Assembly: GCA_019925105.1 (NCBI GenBank)
Contig: JAHGAU010000014.1
Coordinates: 1,202,641-1,266,640 of the forward strand
DNA from: Niebla homalea
Taxonomy: Eukaryota > Ascomycota > Lecanoromycetes > Lecanorales > Ramalinaceae
Direction: 5' to 3'
DNA length: 64,000 nucleotides
Shown: piece after piece, positions 24,422-38,519 of the stretch
How the letters are laid out: each line of letters opens with the position of its first letter
Numbering within the stretch: the stretch's first letter is position 1
Position numbers and translations under genes: made by a program
Notes under the pieces: generated by a model
Told to the model about the DNA's origin: nothing
The model's input: only the letters and a program-made list of their open reading frames with translations
Databases searched by the model: none

Positions 24422-27270
24422 ATTAACGTCTTTAAACGTTATAAAGCATCTTAAAATTATAATAGCGGGCCTTAAACTTAATATACTTAAATTAATAATT
24501 ATAATTAATAATAAATATATTATTTATTTAATAAAATATTTTACGTTTTTATTTACTTACCTTATATATTTTAAATCTAAGTTTAATTAATGATATAATC
24601 TTTATAAAACTTTTATTTTATAATATACTTTAAATACTCCGTCTTTTAAGTAATTCCGTATCCGTTATAACCGTTAAAAAAAATAACGGAAAGTAAAACG
24701 TCCGTAAATTTATAACCGTATATAAAGTAAATCCGTAAAATAAGTACTTTATATATAGTTTTTTAATATTTATATTAATATAATAATATTTAAAAACGTA
24801 AGATAATATAATTTACTTTATTAATATAATTAATCGTCTTCCGGCTATATTTTAAAAGTAAGGATAATAAATTAAAAGAATAAATAAACTTTATTAAAAT
24901 ATTATTAAAAGTATTAAGTTTTCCGTAAATATACCCAATTTATATCCAATAATAAAGGAATTTTCTTATAAGTATTAAAGATTATATTATTATATCTTTT
25001 TCCCGTTATAGAAATTATTAATTATAATTATTAAGATTAATAAGAATTTTACCGTAAAGGATAGGATTTCTTTAATTACTTAAACTTAAAGGTACCGATA
25101 TATAAAAGTAAATAATATATAAGTTAATTCTTAGTATTATCGGTAAAGCGTTTTTACTATATGGTCCTTTTAAAATATTTATTATACCTTTTAAATATAA
25201 TATTTATTTTTAAATCCGTTATATAATTATTTATTTATTTAATTAACCTGAATATTTATTTAATAATATAAGTTTAATAAACCGTAAATACGGCCATAAT
25301 AATATCGCTATATTAGTTTAAAAAGGTATTTGGTTTACGTATTTCTATATGTTTTATATTAATTAATAATTATAAATCTTTAATAGTTATACTTATAATT
25401 AATTAATTTATAATTATATATAATAACTTATAACGTTTACTTAAACCGCTTATTATATATAACTTAATTATCTTACGGGAACCTTATAAGTAATAATAGA
25501 TTAATTTTAATCTATTAAGAAATATATAGTATAATATTAAGTTAAAATATTAATCTTTTTAAAAGAAAATTAATACTATCGGTAAATATATATAGAATAT
25601 AACGAATAAAACAATAATATTTCCGCGGATTCTTATAGTACTTTAAAATTAAATATAACGGAAGTCGAAAAAATCTATTCTATTATATCCTTTTTTCTAC
25701 TTAATAAAATAAATAGGATAAAGAAAAATAAAATAACTTCTAAAATTAAATATATATATTAATTAAAAAGTCTAAGGATAAATACGGTTTAAGAATCGGT
25801 TAATAATATAATTACTTATATATTTATTATATTAAGCCGAAAATCTATAATATATATATAAAGGATTATATCTTTATATAAAGATTAATAATTATTGCTT
25901 TTTTTCACTATATATATAATATACCCCGTATATCGGTACCGTTAAAAGAAGCTAATTAATAATTAAATTATAATTATTATAATAATTTTTATTAATATAA
26001 ATTAATTTTAATTTAATTTAATTTAACCGCTTACTATTATAAGATACCGTTAACTTAAAACGGATTAAAAATAAATAAATAATTACTATAATTGAATCCG
26101 GGTATTACCGATTTTTTATTAAAGAATTTTAGCGTAAAAAGTTAATAAATCTTAAGGAAATAAACTTTAAATTCTTAACTTAATTCGCTTAAAAGTTAAA
26201 GGGCGATCGTTAAGGCTATTTTATAGAAATTTAAATAAATTTTTAAAAACGTTAAAAATTAATTTAACGTTATATTTACTATATAAATTCGGGTATATCC
26301 TATTAAGACTTTTAACGTTATATTTTTAAGCTATTAATTTATATTATAAGTATTTTTATAATTATTAATAATTATATAAAAATTTATTAACTTAACGTAA
26401 TAATAATAGTAATATTAATTATAAAGTTATAAAATATAGGTTAATTTTTAAAGTTTATATTTTATATTTAAGCTTATAATTTTTTAAAGAAATATCCTTA
26501 AGGTATTAAGAAATAATAAGCTCCGTATAAAAGTTTACGATAATCTTATAAATAGTTTATATTTATTTTTCGTAATAAAAAAAAGTAAATACCGCCTTTC
26601 CGTTCATTAAATATTATTAATAATAATAATAAAGTACCTTAAAAATAAAAGCGAAAATAAAAGAAATAAGAAATTGGAAGCTTTTCCCTTTTTATTTAAT
26701 TTACTTTAAAGTATACGTAAAATAAATCTTTAAGCTAATAAGCTAAAAAGGAATATATTAAAGAAATTAAGAGTCTTAAGGTATATAACTTTAACCCGTT
26801 TAAGTATTAAGTTCAGACTAAAAGGTAGCTTAAGAAATACTTCGAATAAAATAAAGATCTTAAAAGGGGCAGGTAAATATACGAATTTACTATTTACGTT
26901 ATTTATTTACGAAAAAAAGTCCTTATTTTCCCTTTACCGTAAAAGTTCGCAATATAACCTTTAAATAGTTAACGATTAACTCCCTTAAGAAATTAAAAGC
27001 GCCCAATATAAGGACCCGGAATATAAAAATATATTAAAGAAATAGGGTAATTATATACGTAAATCCCACTTAAATATTATAAATAATAATAAAATTTTAT
27101 ACTATAGCTTATTCCGACCGGAGTAAATTATTCTTTAAGATATTTTATTCCATAATAATTTTTTTAAAGAAACTTAATATAATTTTTAAATTAAAAATAA
27201 AATAATAATTATTTAAAATATTAACTTATTAATTATTTTTTCCGCTTAAACGCTTATAAAATATAATATT
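24422..27270. other. RIP-degraded spacer between L1 and L2
   Basis: AT-saturated sequence that was continuous with 17468-18576 before L1 inserted and with 33109 onward before L2 inserted. No element end, tail or recognisable motif was seen. Confidence 0.7.
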
Positions 27271-27283
27271 ATATATCTTAAAA
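27271..27283. repeat. L2 target site duplication, 5' side
   Basis: ATATATCTTAAAA, repeated exactly at 33096-33108. Its single C sits in a CpT, not a CpA, context. Confidence 0.92.
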
Positions 27284-27300
27284 GAAAAATCCTGAGGAAG

Positions 27301-29150
27301 ATGGCGACGAACAAAGGGACCCCAGAGATCCAAAACGATGCGTATATACATAGCTTTAGCGATAGTGAGGGGAGTATATTAAGTACGATAAGTGGAAGTA
27401 ACGTGGTAATTAAGAATAAGGTAATAAACGGGTAAGTAGCCTATATTAACAGAAACGGTAGCAACGCGTATGGGTAATATAATAATAATAAACCGGATAA
27501 CGCTTAAAATAAATAAGGAAATTAAGGTTAATAAAATATATATATTGAAACGTATAAAATACATAATAATAATACGGAGATAATAAGTAAATAAAGGGGT
27601 AAAAAGGCCGGTATAATATTAATAACGAAGGGTATAAACGGAAGGAAAAAATAGGAAAACCGCAGTAAAAATATTATTAAGGGTATATAAAAGGGAAATA
27701 AAGTTAATAAAAAGGACGGGACCTTAAAGGAATAAAAATAAAAAACGGAGATAATATATTGCCCGGTAAAGGAGGGCGAAAAGGCGGTAAAAAAGGCGGT
27801 AAAGGCCTTAAAAGGACTTTTTACGGTAGAATAAAAAGATATTATATTAAAGACCTAATTGATATTATAGATTAAATTAAAAGGCGTAAGGGACTTCTAT
27901 ATGAAAATAGGAGTAAAACTGGGGGAAGCGGAGCGCTTACGGAGCTTTTAAGGAGCAGGAATAAGGATATTAATAAAAAGTAAAAACAACGGCTTAAAAT
28001 TAAGTATATAAAGTAAAAGTATAAAAACGGCGGCTTTTTAAATAAGAAAAAGCTGGGCAATAAGGATAATAAAGGGGATACCCGCAATAAAGAATAAGGG
28101 GATAACGGAGGAGAAAGCGGCCGTATTAAGGAAGGTAAAAATAATAATAATCCGTTTATTTAATAATAAGGAAAGGAATATAAGGGTAAAAATAAACCTG
28201 TTATAATTAATAAAAGCTTTTAAAATAATAACGGAATTATTAATAAAATAGATTATTACGGTACGTAAACTATAAAATAAGGATATCTTCCTTAATATAA
28301 CGTTTTTAAAAATAAAGAAAAGCCTAAAAAGGTTTAAGGCTTAAGTTAATAAAGGAAAATATAAGTTAATTAAGGTTTTAAGGTAATTATTTACCGTTAT
28401 AATAAATAAAATATATTTATTATATTTTAAGGAAACTAAGAAAAAGGTTACGTTAAGGAATATAGAAAAAAAGAATATAGTTCTTTACTTAAGGCTTAAA
28501 ATCGTTAATTATAAGTTTCCGCCAATAATAAAAAGACTTAACTCCTTAAAACGTATAAAAAGGTACTTTACCGTTATATTAAACGTAACGTTAATAAAGA
28601 TATATAATAACGTCTTAAATAAAAGGATTATTAAAAAGGGATTTTTTAAAATAACTTAATTATAAGATAAGGCGGTTAATATTTATTAATATTTTAAGTA
28701 TTAAGGTTATAAATATATTATTATAAAATACCTTAATATTATAAAATATATAGTTTACGTTAAAGGTTATAATACCTATAAGTATATAAAGTTAATAATT
28801 AAAAAGTTTATAAAAAGTACGCTTAAATACGCCGTATATAATAAGGAAAAATACTTAATATAAGATTTTAAATATATAATAAAAGTTAAAGAGATTAAAC
28901 GTAAGGAGACCCGGATAACCGTAAAAATCCAATAATATAATACGTATAAAATTAATTTAATAAACCAATTAAAGGCAGCCTTAAAACGTAAGTTTAATTA
29001 ATTAAATAATAAAAGGTAAATAACGGTAAAAAAAAGAAAGCTCCTTACGATCTTGACTTTAAGGGCCGGCCGTCTTACGTCTTTAATAATAACCAGGAAG
29101 GTATTAAGTTAAAAAACGTTTAACTTTAATAAGAAATCCGTAACTTAAAT
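27301..29150 (+). pseudogene. L2 ORF1 relic (gag-like, zinc knuckles)
   Basis: It starts MATNKGTPEIQNDAYIHSF, preceded by GAGGAAG. The first 60 or so codons are nearly intact (HSFSDSEGSILSTISGSNVV) because the element end escaped RIP. A Gly/Lys-rich basic middle follows. Near 28690-28790 it carries degraded CCHC knuckles, for example KYIVYVKGYNTYK at about 28746-28786, which fits C-x2-C-x4-H-x4-C with every Cys and His now Tyr. The protein would bind the element RNA. It has many TAA stops. Confidence 0.88.
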
Positions 29151-32100
29151 AAGTATAAAAAAGGGAGCCTTTATAAAGATTAATATATAATATATTAATA
29201 TTTTTAAAAGTAATATAATATAACGTCCGTAATAAAGGAATTAAAGCCGTAATATTAATATTTAAATTTAAAAAAGTTAAAAATATTAATATTATAATAA
29301 TATAGGAATTATTATATAGCTTATATATATATTTATTTATTAACCCGGGGAAGGGGTTTTATTTAACCTTTAAGGGAGATAAAATAATTAAAATATATTT
29401 CTTTATAAATAAACGGTTTAATATAAATAACTAAGATATTACTTATTATAATAGAAACCTTTATATACTTTATATTATAAAAAAAGGGGATTTAAAAAAC
29501 GACCTTAATATTTATAACGTATATAACCCGCCGCCGGTTAATAAAGAAGGATTTTTTATAATATTATTACTTAAAGAAATCTTAATTACTTTAAATGAAT
29601 ATATATTATTTAAAAACTTTAACCTATATTATTATATATAAAATAAGGAAAGGCGTATAATAAATTACATTAAATTGGATAATTTATTATTAATTACCGT
29701 TTAAACTAACTTTTTATTATTAATATTATAAAAACTATTATATAAGAAAGTTATAAATTTAAAATAATAATTAATTTAACCTTTAATATGGAAGAGGTTA
29801 TTAACGTAATCGTAATATATAAGTTACGAAAGGACTTAAAATATAACTTAAATTATATATTAATATAAATAACTTTAAATTAAACCGTTAATACGTCTAT
29901 ATTATTACCAATAAAAAAAGCGTAAAAAACGGTTAAAAAAATAAAGGTTTATATAAAAATAAGGGAGATAATAGTATAATTTACGGACCTCCCTTAATTA
30001 AATAATAGAAACCGGATCGATTTCTTTATAAAGTAAATAATAAAAGTATTAAATAAAATAATTAATAAAATTATCCCGATAATAAAACCCTTTTAAAGAG
30101 TTAAAACCTATTAAAACGAAGGATATATAATTATAATTATAAAAGCGAAAAGGTTAATTAAATAAACCTTTAAATATAAGAATTAAAAGATACTTAATTA
30201 ATTAAGGGTTATTTAAAAGGAAAAGGAAAGGATTATTAAGAAAATTAAATAAATATACTTTTAATTTACGGTATATAATTTAACGATTTTACCTTATAAT
30301 ATTTAAAAGTTAATAAAATATAATAAAGAATAAAGTAGGAAATTAAAGTTTATTTTTAAATTCCCGCCCCTTAAAAAACCCGATAATATATTAATTAATA
30401 CCTTTAACGGTAAAATTAAAGTCCTTAAAGGAGTATTTTTCCCCTTTTTACTAGAAGTTAATTTAAACGATATTGACGGCGTTTTATACTTTAACCTTAT
30501 ATTAATAAATAAGGTAATAATATAAGATATAATAATTAAGGTAATTAATAAATTAAAGAAAAATAAAGCCCCGGGACTAAATAGGATTCTTAATAGATTC
30601 TTAGTAATAATAATTTTATTTTTTAAAAAGGTTTTTATTTACTTCTTTTAAGTATATTTTAATATCGGTTATTACTTATATAAGTTTAAGGAAATAAAAA
30701 TAATTATCTTTAAGAAGCTTATTAAGCCGGATTACTTTAAAATAAAGTTTTATAGACTTATTATACTCTTATATATATTAAGGAAGGCCTTAAAAACGGT
30801 AATAATAAGGATCCTTAATAATTATATAAAGAATTACGGATTTCTCCCCGACCAATAAATAAAAATAAAGAAAAATCGGTTAATAAAAATAGCCCTTAAA
30901 AAATTAATTAATAACGTATATACGGTATAAGGTTACGGGAAGAAATATATTACGAGTTTTCTTTCTCTCGATATTATAAGTATTTTTAATAAAATAAATT
31001 ATTAAAAATTACTATATAATTTAAGGAAAAAAGGGATATTATTTTTCTTAATTAAGTAAATAAAGAATTTCTTAAGCGACTGAATTATATTAATTAATTT
31101 AAGATAAAAGATAAACTTAATAAAGCCCGTTATAATAAGGATTCCTTAAAGATTGCTTATTTCTTTTATATTATTTTTATTTTTTAACGGTTTATTAATT
31201 AAAAAGCTTATTAAGTTAAAATAAAAGGTTTAAATTAAAAACTTTATTAATAATATTTATCTCTTAATTTATAATATTTTTATATATATAAATTATTTAA
31301 AACTAAAATAAACTTATAAAGTCTATCTTCGGTAAACGAGAACTTACGGGACTTAATTCGTACCATATAAATATAAATTTATTTATATAATTAAGAGCTT
31401 AAAGCTATATGATATAATAATTATAATGGACTTAAATAAAATTATAATAAAGCCGGATACCAATATTAAAGTCTTTAACCTTTAAGTGGATAGGAAGCTC
31501 GATTAAAAGGACTATATAAAAAAGGTTTAAAAGAAAATAACTTTATAAAAAAAAGGCCTTATTTATCTTGCCGTATTAATATAAAAAGCTACGTTATAAA
31601 AAACCCAGATTATTTATTAAGCTATAATAAAGTTAATTATAATATATATTACGGTTATCTAATATATATTTAAAAATATTCCGGGATATAAGAAAAAGCT
31701 TATTTAAATATTATAGAAAATCTAAAATCGGTATTTAAGAATAATTAATAATACTTATAAAGTAACTTTTATTCCGGTATTAAAGTCTAAAGTTTTTATA
31801 TTGTTAATTAAGGTTTTATTAAATTAAATAATCGTTTAAGTAAAATTAAAAAGATATATATATTTAATTATAATAATAGGAAACGGGCGGATCCGCTAGA
31901 ATCTTAGTAAGTTTAAAGTTAAAGGGAATAAACTAAAAATACTTATCTCCTTTCTTATTAAGATAAAGTAAGAATAAACGGAGAAAAAAATTAATTTTAT
32001 TAATATCCTGGAGGTTAACTTAAGCGGGTATAAACTCCCGTTAAATATAAAAGAAATTAAAATTAAAAAGATTTAAAGAATAAAAGTTATAATAATTACT

Positions 32101-32600
32101 TTATAAACTATAATAAAGTAAATTAAGTGTTAACGGAAATATAAAGACTTTATATTTTAAAATTATTATTACTTAACCCTTAACGATAAAAAGATTATTA
32201 ATAAGTATCTCCGTTATTATAATATTATAAGGAAGGGTAATAACGTATTAACGATTTAACTCTAGACGGGTAAAAACGGTTTAACTTATTTCCTATTTAT
32301 TATATATACCGGGGGTCGGATAAACGCCGGATATAAATATGGATAAAAAAAGTAAAACGCCGTATACGTCCTTATTTCTTATCCTTTATTTACGGAGGTT
32401 AAATTAAGATTTATCATAAAAATTAATACTTATAATTACCGTTAAATATTATTTACGAAATAAAGTATTTAAGTAATTATTAAGTTTATAATATGTACCG
32501 GATTACTATTATAATTTAGTTTTATTATAAAAATAAATGAAATTATCAAAAACTTTACGGAGAAGGCCCGTTATTAATTAAGGAAGAAAAGGAGGAACGG
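29150..32600 (+). pseudogene. L2 ORF2 relic (endonuclease, RT, zinc end)
   Basis: The endonuclease part is marked by ILIL-stop-stop near 29310 (the former LQEPW block), LNIYNVYNPPPVNKE near 29510 and LFKNFNLYYYI near 29610 (the GDFNLHHP block). RT follows with KLKKNKAPGLNRILN at 30551-30595 and the F-V-D-D motif as FINNIYLLIY near 31240, both Asp now Asn. At about 32321-32380 the frame reads AGYKYG...AVYVLISYPLF. This matches the C-x-C-G...H-x3-C zinc motif that ends ORF2 in Tad1-like elements, with Cys changed to Tyr. I saw no RNase H domain between RT and this motif. Confidence 0.9.
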
Positions 32601-33075
32601 AAATTAATTACGTTAATTATATAAACCGGAAAGTATTTTCTATAGCCGTAAAAATATAATAATAAACGCTTATTAAAAGTCTTTAAAAAAGTTAATAGCG
32701 ATAATAATATAAAAGGGGTATATATTAAATACGTAAGTATTAATAAGGATATTTAAAGGTATTATATAAGATTAAGGTAATATAAATATATAAAGGAGCG
32801 GAAAAGCAATAAACTTAAGGATAGTCTTTATAAGGATATAATTATAATATTACGGATTTTTTTAAGGGAGCTAGAATATAGGAAATATATAAATAAATTA
32901 TTACTTTCTGGATAACCGTTAATATCCTTTACCTTAAAGGATAAAGGGTAAAGGCCTGGTAAACGCCGGTTTTTACCCTAACGTTATAAGTATCAGGTTT
33001 TTACGGTTACCAATAAGGTTAAAAGGCCGCGTATTAAGGAACGCCGGAATTAGCTTAGCTAAACCCGTAGTATAA

Positions 33076-33097
33076 ATCAATCAATCAATCAATCAAT
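33076..33097 (+). repeat. L2 3' tail of (ATCA) units
   Basis: About five and a half ATCA units directly after GTAGTATAA. The final AT overlaps the start of the target duplication, so the exact end is ambiguous by two bases. Confidence 0.95.
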
Positions 33098-33108
33098 ATA
33101 TCTTAAAA
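33096..33108. repeat. L2 target site duplication, 3' side
   Basis: ATATATCTTAAAA, identical to 27271-27283. Confidence 0.92.
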
Positions 33109-33423
33109 TTCTATATAAAAACGTTAATAAAAATTAAAATAATACGTTCTTTATTTATAATATTCGTTTATAATCCGATTACTTAATAAGGTTTAGGTAT
33201 TTTACGTTTATTAAAAATTAACTTAAAAAGCTTAAATTATTTATTAACGAACTTAACGTAAAGGTTTAAACTTATTTTATAATTATAATGCGTATATATT
33301 TTCCTTTTCTTATTTATAAAGTTAAGTATAACGTTATAATTCTTAAGGTTATTAACCGGTAAAATACTTATAATATAACGGTTACCGTAAAAGGAGTTAT
33401 ATAACTTTATAGAGTAATAAATT

Positions 33424-33930
33424 ATAAGGAAAAGTTTAACCAGGAAATTCTTATTTTCTTTATTTTATATAATTATATTTCCGTAAGAATTTACGGTTAT
33501 TACTTTATAATTAAAGAGGATAAGATTATATTTTATCGTTAATTTATTTATAAATTTAATTTCATTAATAATAAAAAGAAATAAATAATTTATAAGTTTA
33601 TTAAGAACGTTTATAATAAATAAATATTTTTTTAATATAAAAGGATTTATTCAGGTATTAATAACTTACTTATTAATTTTAATTTTAATAATTCTCCTTT
33701 ATAATAAATAAATATTAAAAATATACTTAATGAAAATAATAATTAAAAAAGCCTTTAAAAAATTATACCGATTATTTCCTTTATATAGTCCGTTTAACGA
33801 GCGTTAAAAAGCTAAGGAGTTAACGTATTATAAATAATAACGAATAATAATAGTCTGAATTTATTAATTATGATTAAAGTATTAAATTGGGTTTACGTAA
33901 GGCTTATCCGACGTATTATTTATAAATTAA
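33424..33930 (+). pseudogene. unidentified relic reading frame
   Basis: A single plus-strand phase gives protein-like text with only RIP-type stops. It includes FFILYNYISVRIYGYYFI, KEDKIIFYR, YKFNFINNKKK, KFIKNVYNK and KRIYSGINNLLINFNF, ending KVLNWVYVRLIRRIIYKLK. I do not recognise the family. It belongs to the older DNA into which L2 inserted. The frame may be part of a longer degraded ORF, and both its ends are arbitrary. Confidence 0.35.
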
Positions 33931-36900
33931 AGTAAAAAAAAAAGTAAATTTAAATAATTTAAATAAAGCGAATATAGGTTATTAAATATATAAGTATTTC
34001 GATTTAAACTTTTATTTAATATTAAGTAAAAATTATAAATAAGTATAATTATATTTAGAAATTAACGATTCTATTTTAAACTCCGTCGCGTAATAATATA
34101 TATTATCGCGGATATACTTATTATTCTTTTATATAATTAAATATAATAATACGATTTAAAAATATATTCTTATTAAAATATAAAGTATAACTTATTAACG
34201 TATTTATTTTTTTTATAGTTAATTATCGCGTAATATCTTTATAAGTCTTAAAGTAATATAATTAAGAGGTTTAATAATTATTCATTATATTATAATTATA
34301 TAACGTATTAAGTAATATAAATTATTATATAAAAATATTAAATTATTATTAATCCGGCCGGTAAAATTAAATACTTTAAATTCTTAAGAACGATCTTAAA
34401 ATTTATTATAATATATAATTTAAAACTTCGATTTAACCGGATATAAAGAATATAAAAATAAAGATCTTTAATTTAATAAGCTTTTTATAGGTTAGTTTTT
34501 TAATATTGTAAATTGTTAAAACTATAAATAAATAAAGTAGTATTTACCCTTCTTTATTAATAATTTAAAGATAACTTAATATATTATATTAATAATTATT
34601 AAATCTTATCTTTTTTAATAATATTTTATATTCCGGGTTATATCTTATAATATTCCCGGTTATTTATAATATAATTAATAATATAATAAAAGCTATATTT
34701 ATTTACTATTATATTAACTTCATACCGTTATTTATATATTAATTTTTTATTATATATATATTAAAATTATTTTATTTTTACCGATTAATATATTTACGGC
34801 CAAAAGTAATAATTTTATTATAAAATTTATTTCTTTATTATTTATATTTATTATCGTAAAGAAAATACCTCCAACGTAAATAAAGGGACCCGATATCTAA
34901 TAGGCTTTTTAAAATAATATTACGTAAATATCCGTTTATAATCTCTTAAGGCTTAAAGAAGGATTAAATAAATAATTTATAGTTTTTATATATATAGATT
35001 TCATTTTAATAAAAATTATATTTATAATTAATATAGAAATTTATTTTATTAATATAATTATAAAACTTATACTTAAAGCGTATTATTAATAATTTCTTAA
35101 TATATATAATAATTATTTTATTCTTTTTTATAAATTATTTAAATCTATCTGAATAAGCTTTTTATTCCTATATAATATATAAGTTAATTATATAATTATT
35201 TATAAACCGTTTTTAATTATAATTAATCCATTTTAAAGGTTAAAAAGAGCTTTTTATCTTAATATTTAAGGCGATTAAAAACTTTTTTAAAAATAAGGAA
35301 AATAAATATAAAGTAAAGTAAATATAAAATATAAATATAATCTCCTTTTTAATTTATTTTTATCTAAATAATTTCGGCAATTAAAAAGAAGAAGGTATAT
35401 ATTAATTATATTTAATATACTTTGAAATATTATAATAATTAAGCTTAATAGCCCTTAAGTTAATTATAATATAAATAAAAAATCTAAATATAATCAATAT
35501 TTAATCTAAAATACGCCAGAAAAACAATTAATCGATTTACGGATTTATATCCGTAAATTAATAAAGATGTTAATAATTAAAATCGATATAAGAAAATATA
35601 CCCTTAAAATATATTTATATTTATATTTAAACGATTAAACGATATACTTTAATAATAAATAATAATAATATATAAAGCATTCCTTATAATATAAATATTT
35701 CTTAAGTAAAGTAAAGAACGTAATAATAAAAATCAGGTATTTATTAAATAAGAATATAACTTTATTAATGTTTTTACTTTAAATTATACTTACTTATTAT
35801 ATATCCAGGTTTATAAGGACTTATAGGGATATTAATCCTTAAATATATATATTAAGCTTTAAGGAAAACGTTATAAGGCCCCCGAAATATTTATATTTAC
35901 GTTAATCTTTATTATTTATACCGTTTTATTTTAAATTAATATTTATTTTAAATTGCTTTATATTATTTAAAAATGTTTTTAATTTACTTATTTATTTTTT
36001 ATTGCGTTTTATATTAAATTAATACGGAAATAACGTTAAAATAACTTCTTAATACTTATATTAATATTTTTAACCCTTATTTCTTTTTTTAATAATATTA
36101 AACTCTTAATAAAACTATTATTTTTATATTAAGGACCGTATAGTTAAGTATTAAAAATAGTAATTATTTATATTAAGGATAATATTCGTTCCGTTCGTTT
36201 TAAGTTAAGTATAAACTTTAAATATAATGGTTTATAAAAACTTTTAATAATACGCTTTAATTTAATAAGTTAAGTTAAGGAATAATAAATAAATATAAAT
36301 TAAAACGTAAAAAATTTATATTAAGTTATATAATCCTATAAGTCCCGGTTAATTAAATAATATTATTTTAGCTATAAAAGGGATTAAGTAATATTTTATT
36401 AATTATAAAGATCCCGAGGATAATAAGATTCGTTAAATAATTATTAATAACTTATAAATAGAAAATATAAGGGCGTAGTTAATTTATTTTATATTAAAGC
36501 GAAATTATAATAAGTATAAGAAAGGTCCGTTAATCGAATTAAAAAAACCTTTATTAATTAAGTTTTATAAATTAATAGGGTATACCGGTTAATAATATAA
36601 TTAATTAAGGTATTTAAGTATAGCCTAAGTTAAGATATATAAGGTTAATAAATAGTAAAATAAGGTCTTATTAAGATTATAATTCCTTTATATTTATTAA
36701 AATAAAATAAGGATATTTTAATATTAATTTAACGTTTCTTTATAAATAATAGCTTATATTATATATTATTATAAGGATTTATCTGAAAATAGAAGTATAT
36801 TTATTTAATATACCTATATAATTATAAAGTTAATAAATATTCCGGTATTCGATTAATTTAATTTATACGATTTCAATACTCTATATAATACTTATAGTAA

Positions 36901-37980
36901 CGTTATTTCCTTAATCGTATATTAATATTTTATAGAAGTCGTTACCGTAAATATAGAATATATTTATTAAAAAGAATTATATATTAATAGTTAATATAAC
37001 GTCTAAGATATTAATAGCAGATAATAAATTGACTCTTAAAATTATACTTTTAAAGATAAAAAATAACGTTCTCCAATAAAAAGAATATTTTTATTTATAT
37101 TAATATTTTAATTTTTATTAACCTTTTTAAAGCTTTTTAATTATTTTCTAGCTCGATATATTAATTAACAGTACCCAAATTAAATTTAAAGAATATAATT
37201 ATCCCTTTTAAGAGTTTATTTTAATTATAATTAAAATATAAAGAAATACTAAATATCGCCGTCCTATATAATCTTATATCTTAATAATAAAGAAATTTAA
37301 CAAAATTAACGGATAAACTTTAAACGGGAATAAAAAATATTATTATTATATTTATTATATAATAAAGCTTTCTTTTCAATTTAAAGTTTATTTACGTTTA
37401 TAATTTTCAGTTTAATAAACCACGTAGAAAAAGAGTTATTTAAGCCTTAACGCGTAATATTTTACTATTTAGTAAGAAACGTAATAAGCATTTAAGTTTA
37501 GTTGATCTTAAAATTATATATATCGCGATATTTATAATAGAGATATCTTAGAATAATTATAGGAACTTCTTTATACCCGTTAATAGGAGATTAAGGAATA
37601 TATTATATATATTAATATAGTTTAAGTTTAAAGCTCTTTTAATTTGAAATCCTTTAGTAATTTCTATTATAATAGAAGATTAAATATTAATTTTAACGTA
37701 TAATAAAAATAAAGGTTTAATTAAAAATAGGACTTTATTTATATAACTGGTTATTATCTTATAATATATATAATATTATAATATATCTATTAAACCCTTT
37801 AAATGCCCTTAAGCGGTTATAATAAATAATAAAACGTATAACGCCCGTAAATATAACTTTAATAAATTAAATAAAGATTATACGGTATATTTCTTAAATT
37901 AAATTAAAGTTTTTTATTTAAATTATAATAGTTATCTTTAATATTTAAAAGCTATTTATACGTATTATTTATCGTATTTA
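33931..37980. other. RIP-degraded DNA, no recognised gene
   Basis: About 4 kb of AT-saturated sequence. Stop-poor fragments exist on the minus strand in the rightmost kilobase and may extend the relic at 37981-38519. No domain, LTR, tail or inverted repeat could be identified. Confidence 0.65.
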
Positions 37981-38519
37981 TAGCTATCCGTAAAAACGGA
38001 ATATACCTCCCGTAAAGGCTTATAATACTTAATATCTCTTAATAAAGAAAACCGATTAAACTTGGAAAACGGTTAAAGTTCCTTTTAAAGGCCCCGTTAA
38101 TTATTTAGGCTTAAAGAATTACGCCTTAAACGTATATTCTTTAATTATTAAGACCCTATATTATTTCGGTTACAATTAAGGCGTATTTAACCCTTATTAC
38201 TACGGCTTAATAAAGAAATTATATAATATTAAGAAAGCTTCGCAACGATTATAAAAGCTTATTTATTAAAGGAAGTTAACTATATATTAATAAACGCGTT
38301 TATAAAAATGAACGGATTCTTAAAATAACTTAAGAAGAAAAAGGGTATACTCCGGACGCTATTAAAAGTAAAAATTAATAAGTATTCTACTTTTAAAGCC
38401 TTAATAACGGGAAAGGGGTATTTCGTTTTTTCCGAGTCGCTAAGATAATCTTTATTGTATTATTTATTATTATATTACTTTACTGAAATCATTAATACCT
38501 CTATTTATATCGTTAACGG
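37981..38519 (-). pseudogene. unidentified relic reading frame
   Basis: One minus-strand phase runs through this stretch with only TAA and TAG interruptions. It reads YNKDYLSDSEKTKYPFPVIK, LKVEYLLIFTFNSVRSIPFF, LSYFKNPFIFINAFINI, IISLLSRSNKG and RDIKYYKPLREVYSVFTDSY in that order. The composition is unlike random AT-rich DNA. I could not match it to a known transposon protein. It may continue on both sides. Confidence 0.4.

Larger units (their letters stand above)
27284..33095 (+). mobile_element. L2: full-length Tad1-like LINE, plus strand
   Basis: A 5812-bp element with a 17-base leader, ORF1 from 27301, ORF2 from about 29150, a GC-rich 3' end (about 32930-33075) and an (ATCA)n tail at 33076-33095. 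Perfect 13-bp duplications flank it. Domain order is ORF1 with zinc knuckles, then endonuclease, RT and C-terminal zinc motif, the layout of Tad1/CgT1-type fungal LINEs. Both ends keep GC content while the middle is RIP-saturated. Confidence 0.95.

Noticed and set aside
27379..27564. Minus-strand hydrophobic frame of 61 codons
   Set aside because: It is antisense to the well-preserved N-terminus of L2 ORF1.
18590..33095. Large inverted-repeat DNA transposon formed by L1 and L2
   Set aside because: Each arm is a complete LINE with its own tail and its own distinct 13-bp target duplication, so these are two independent insertions.
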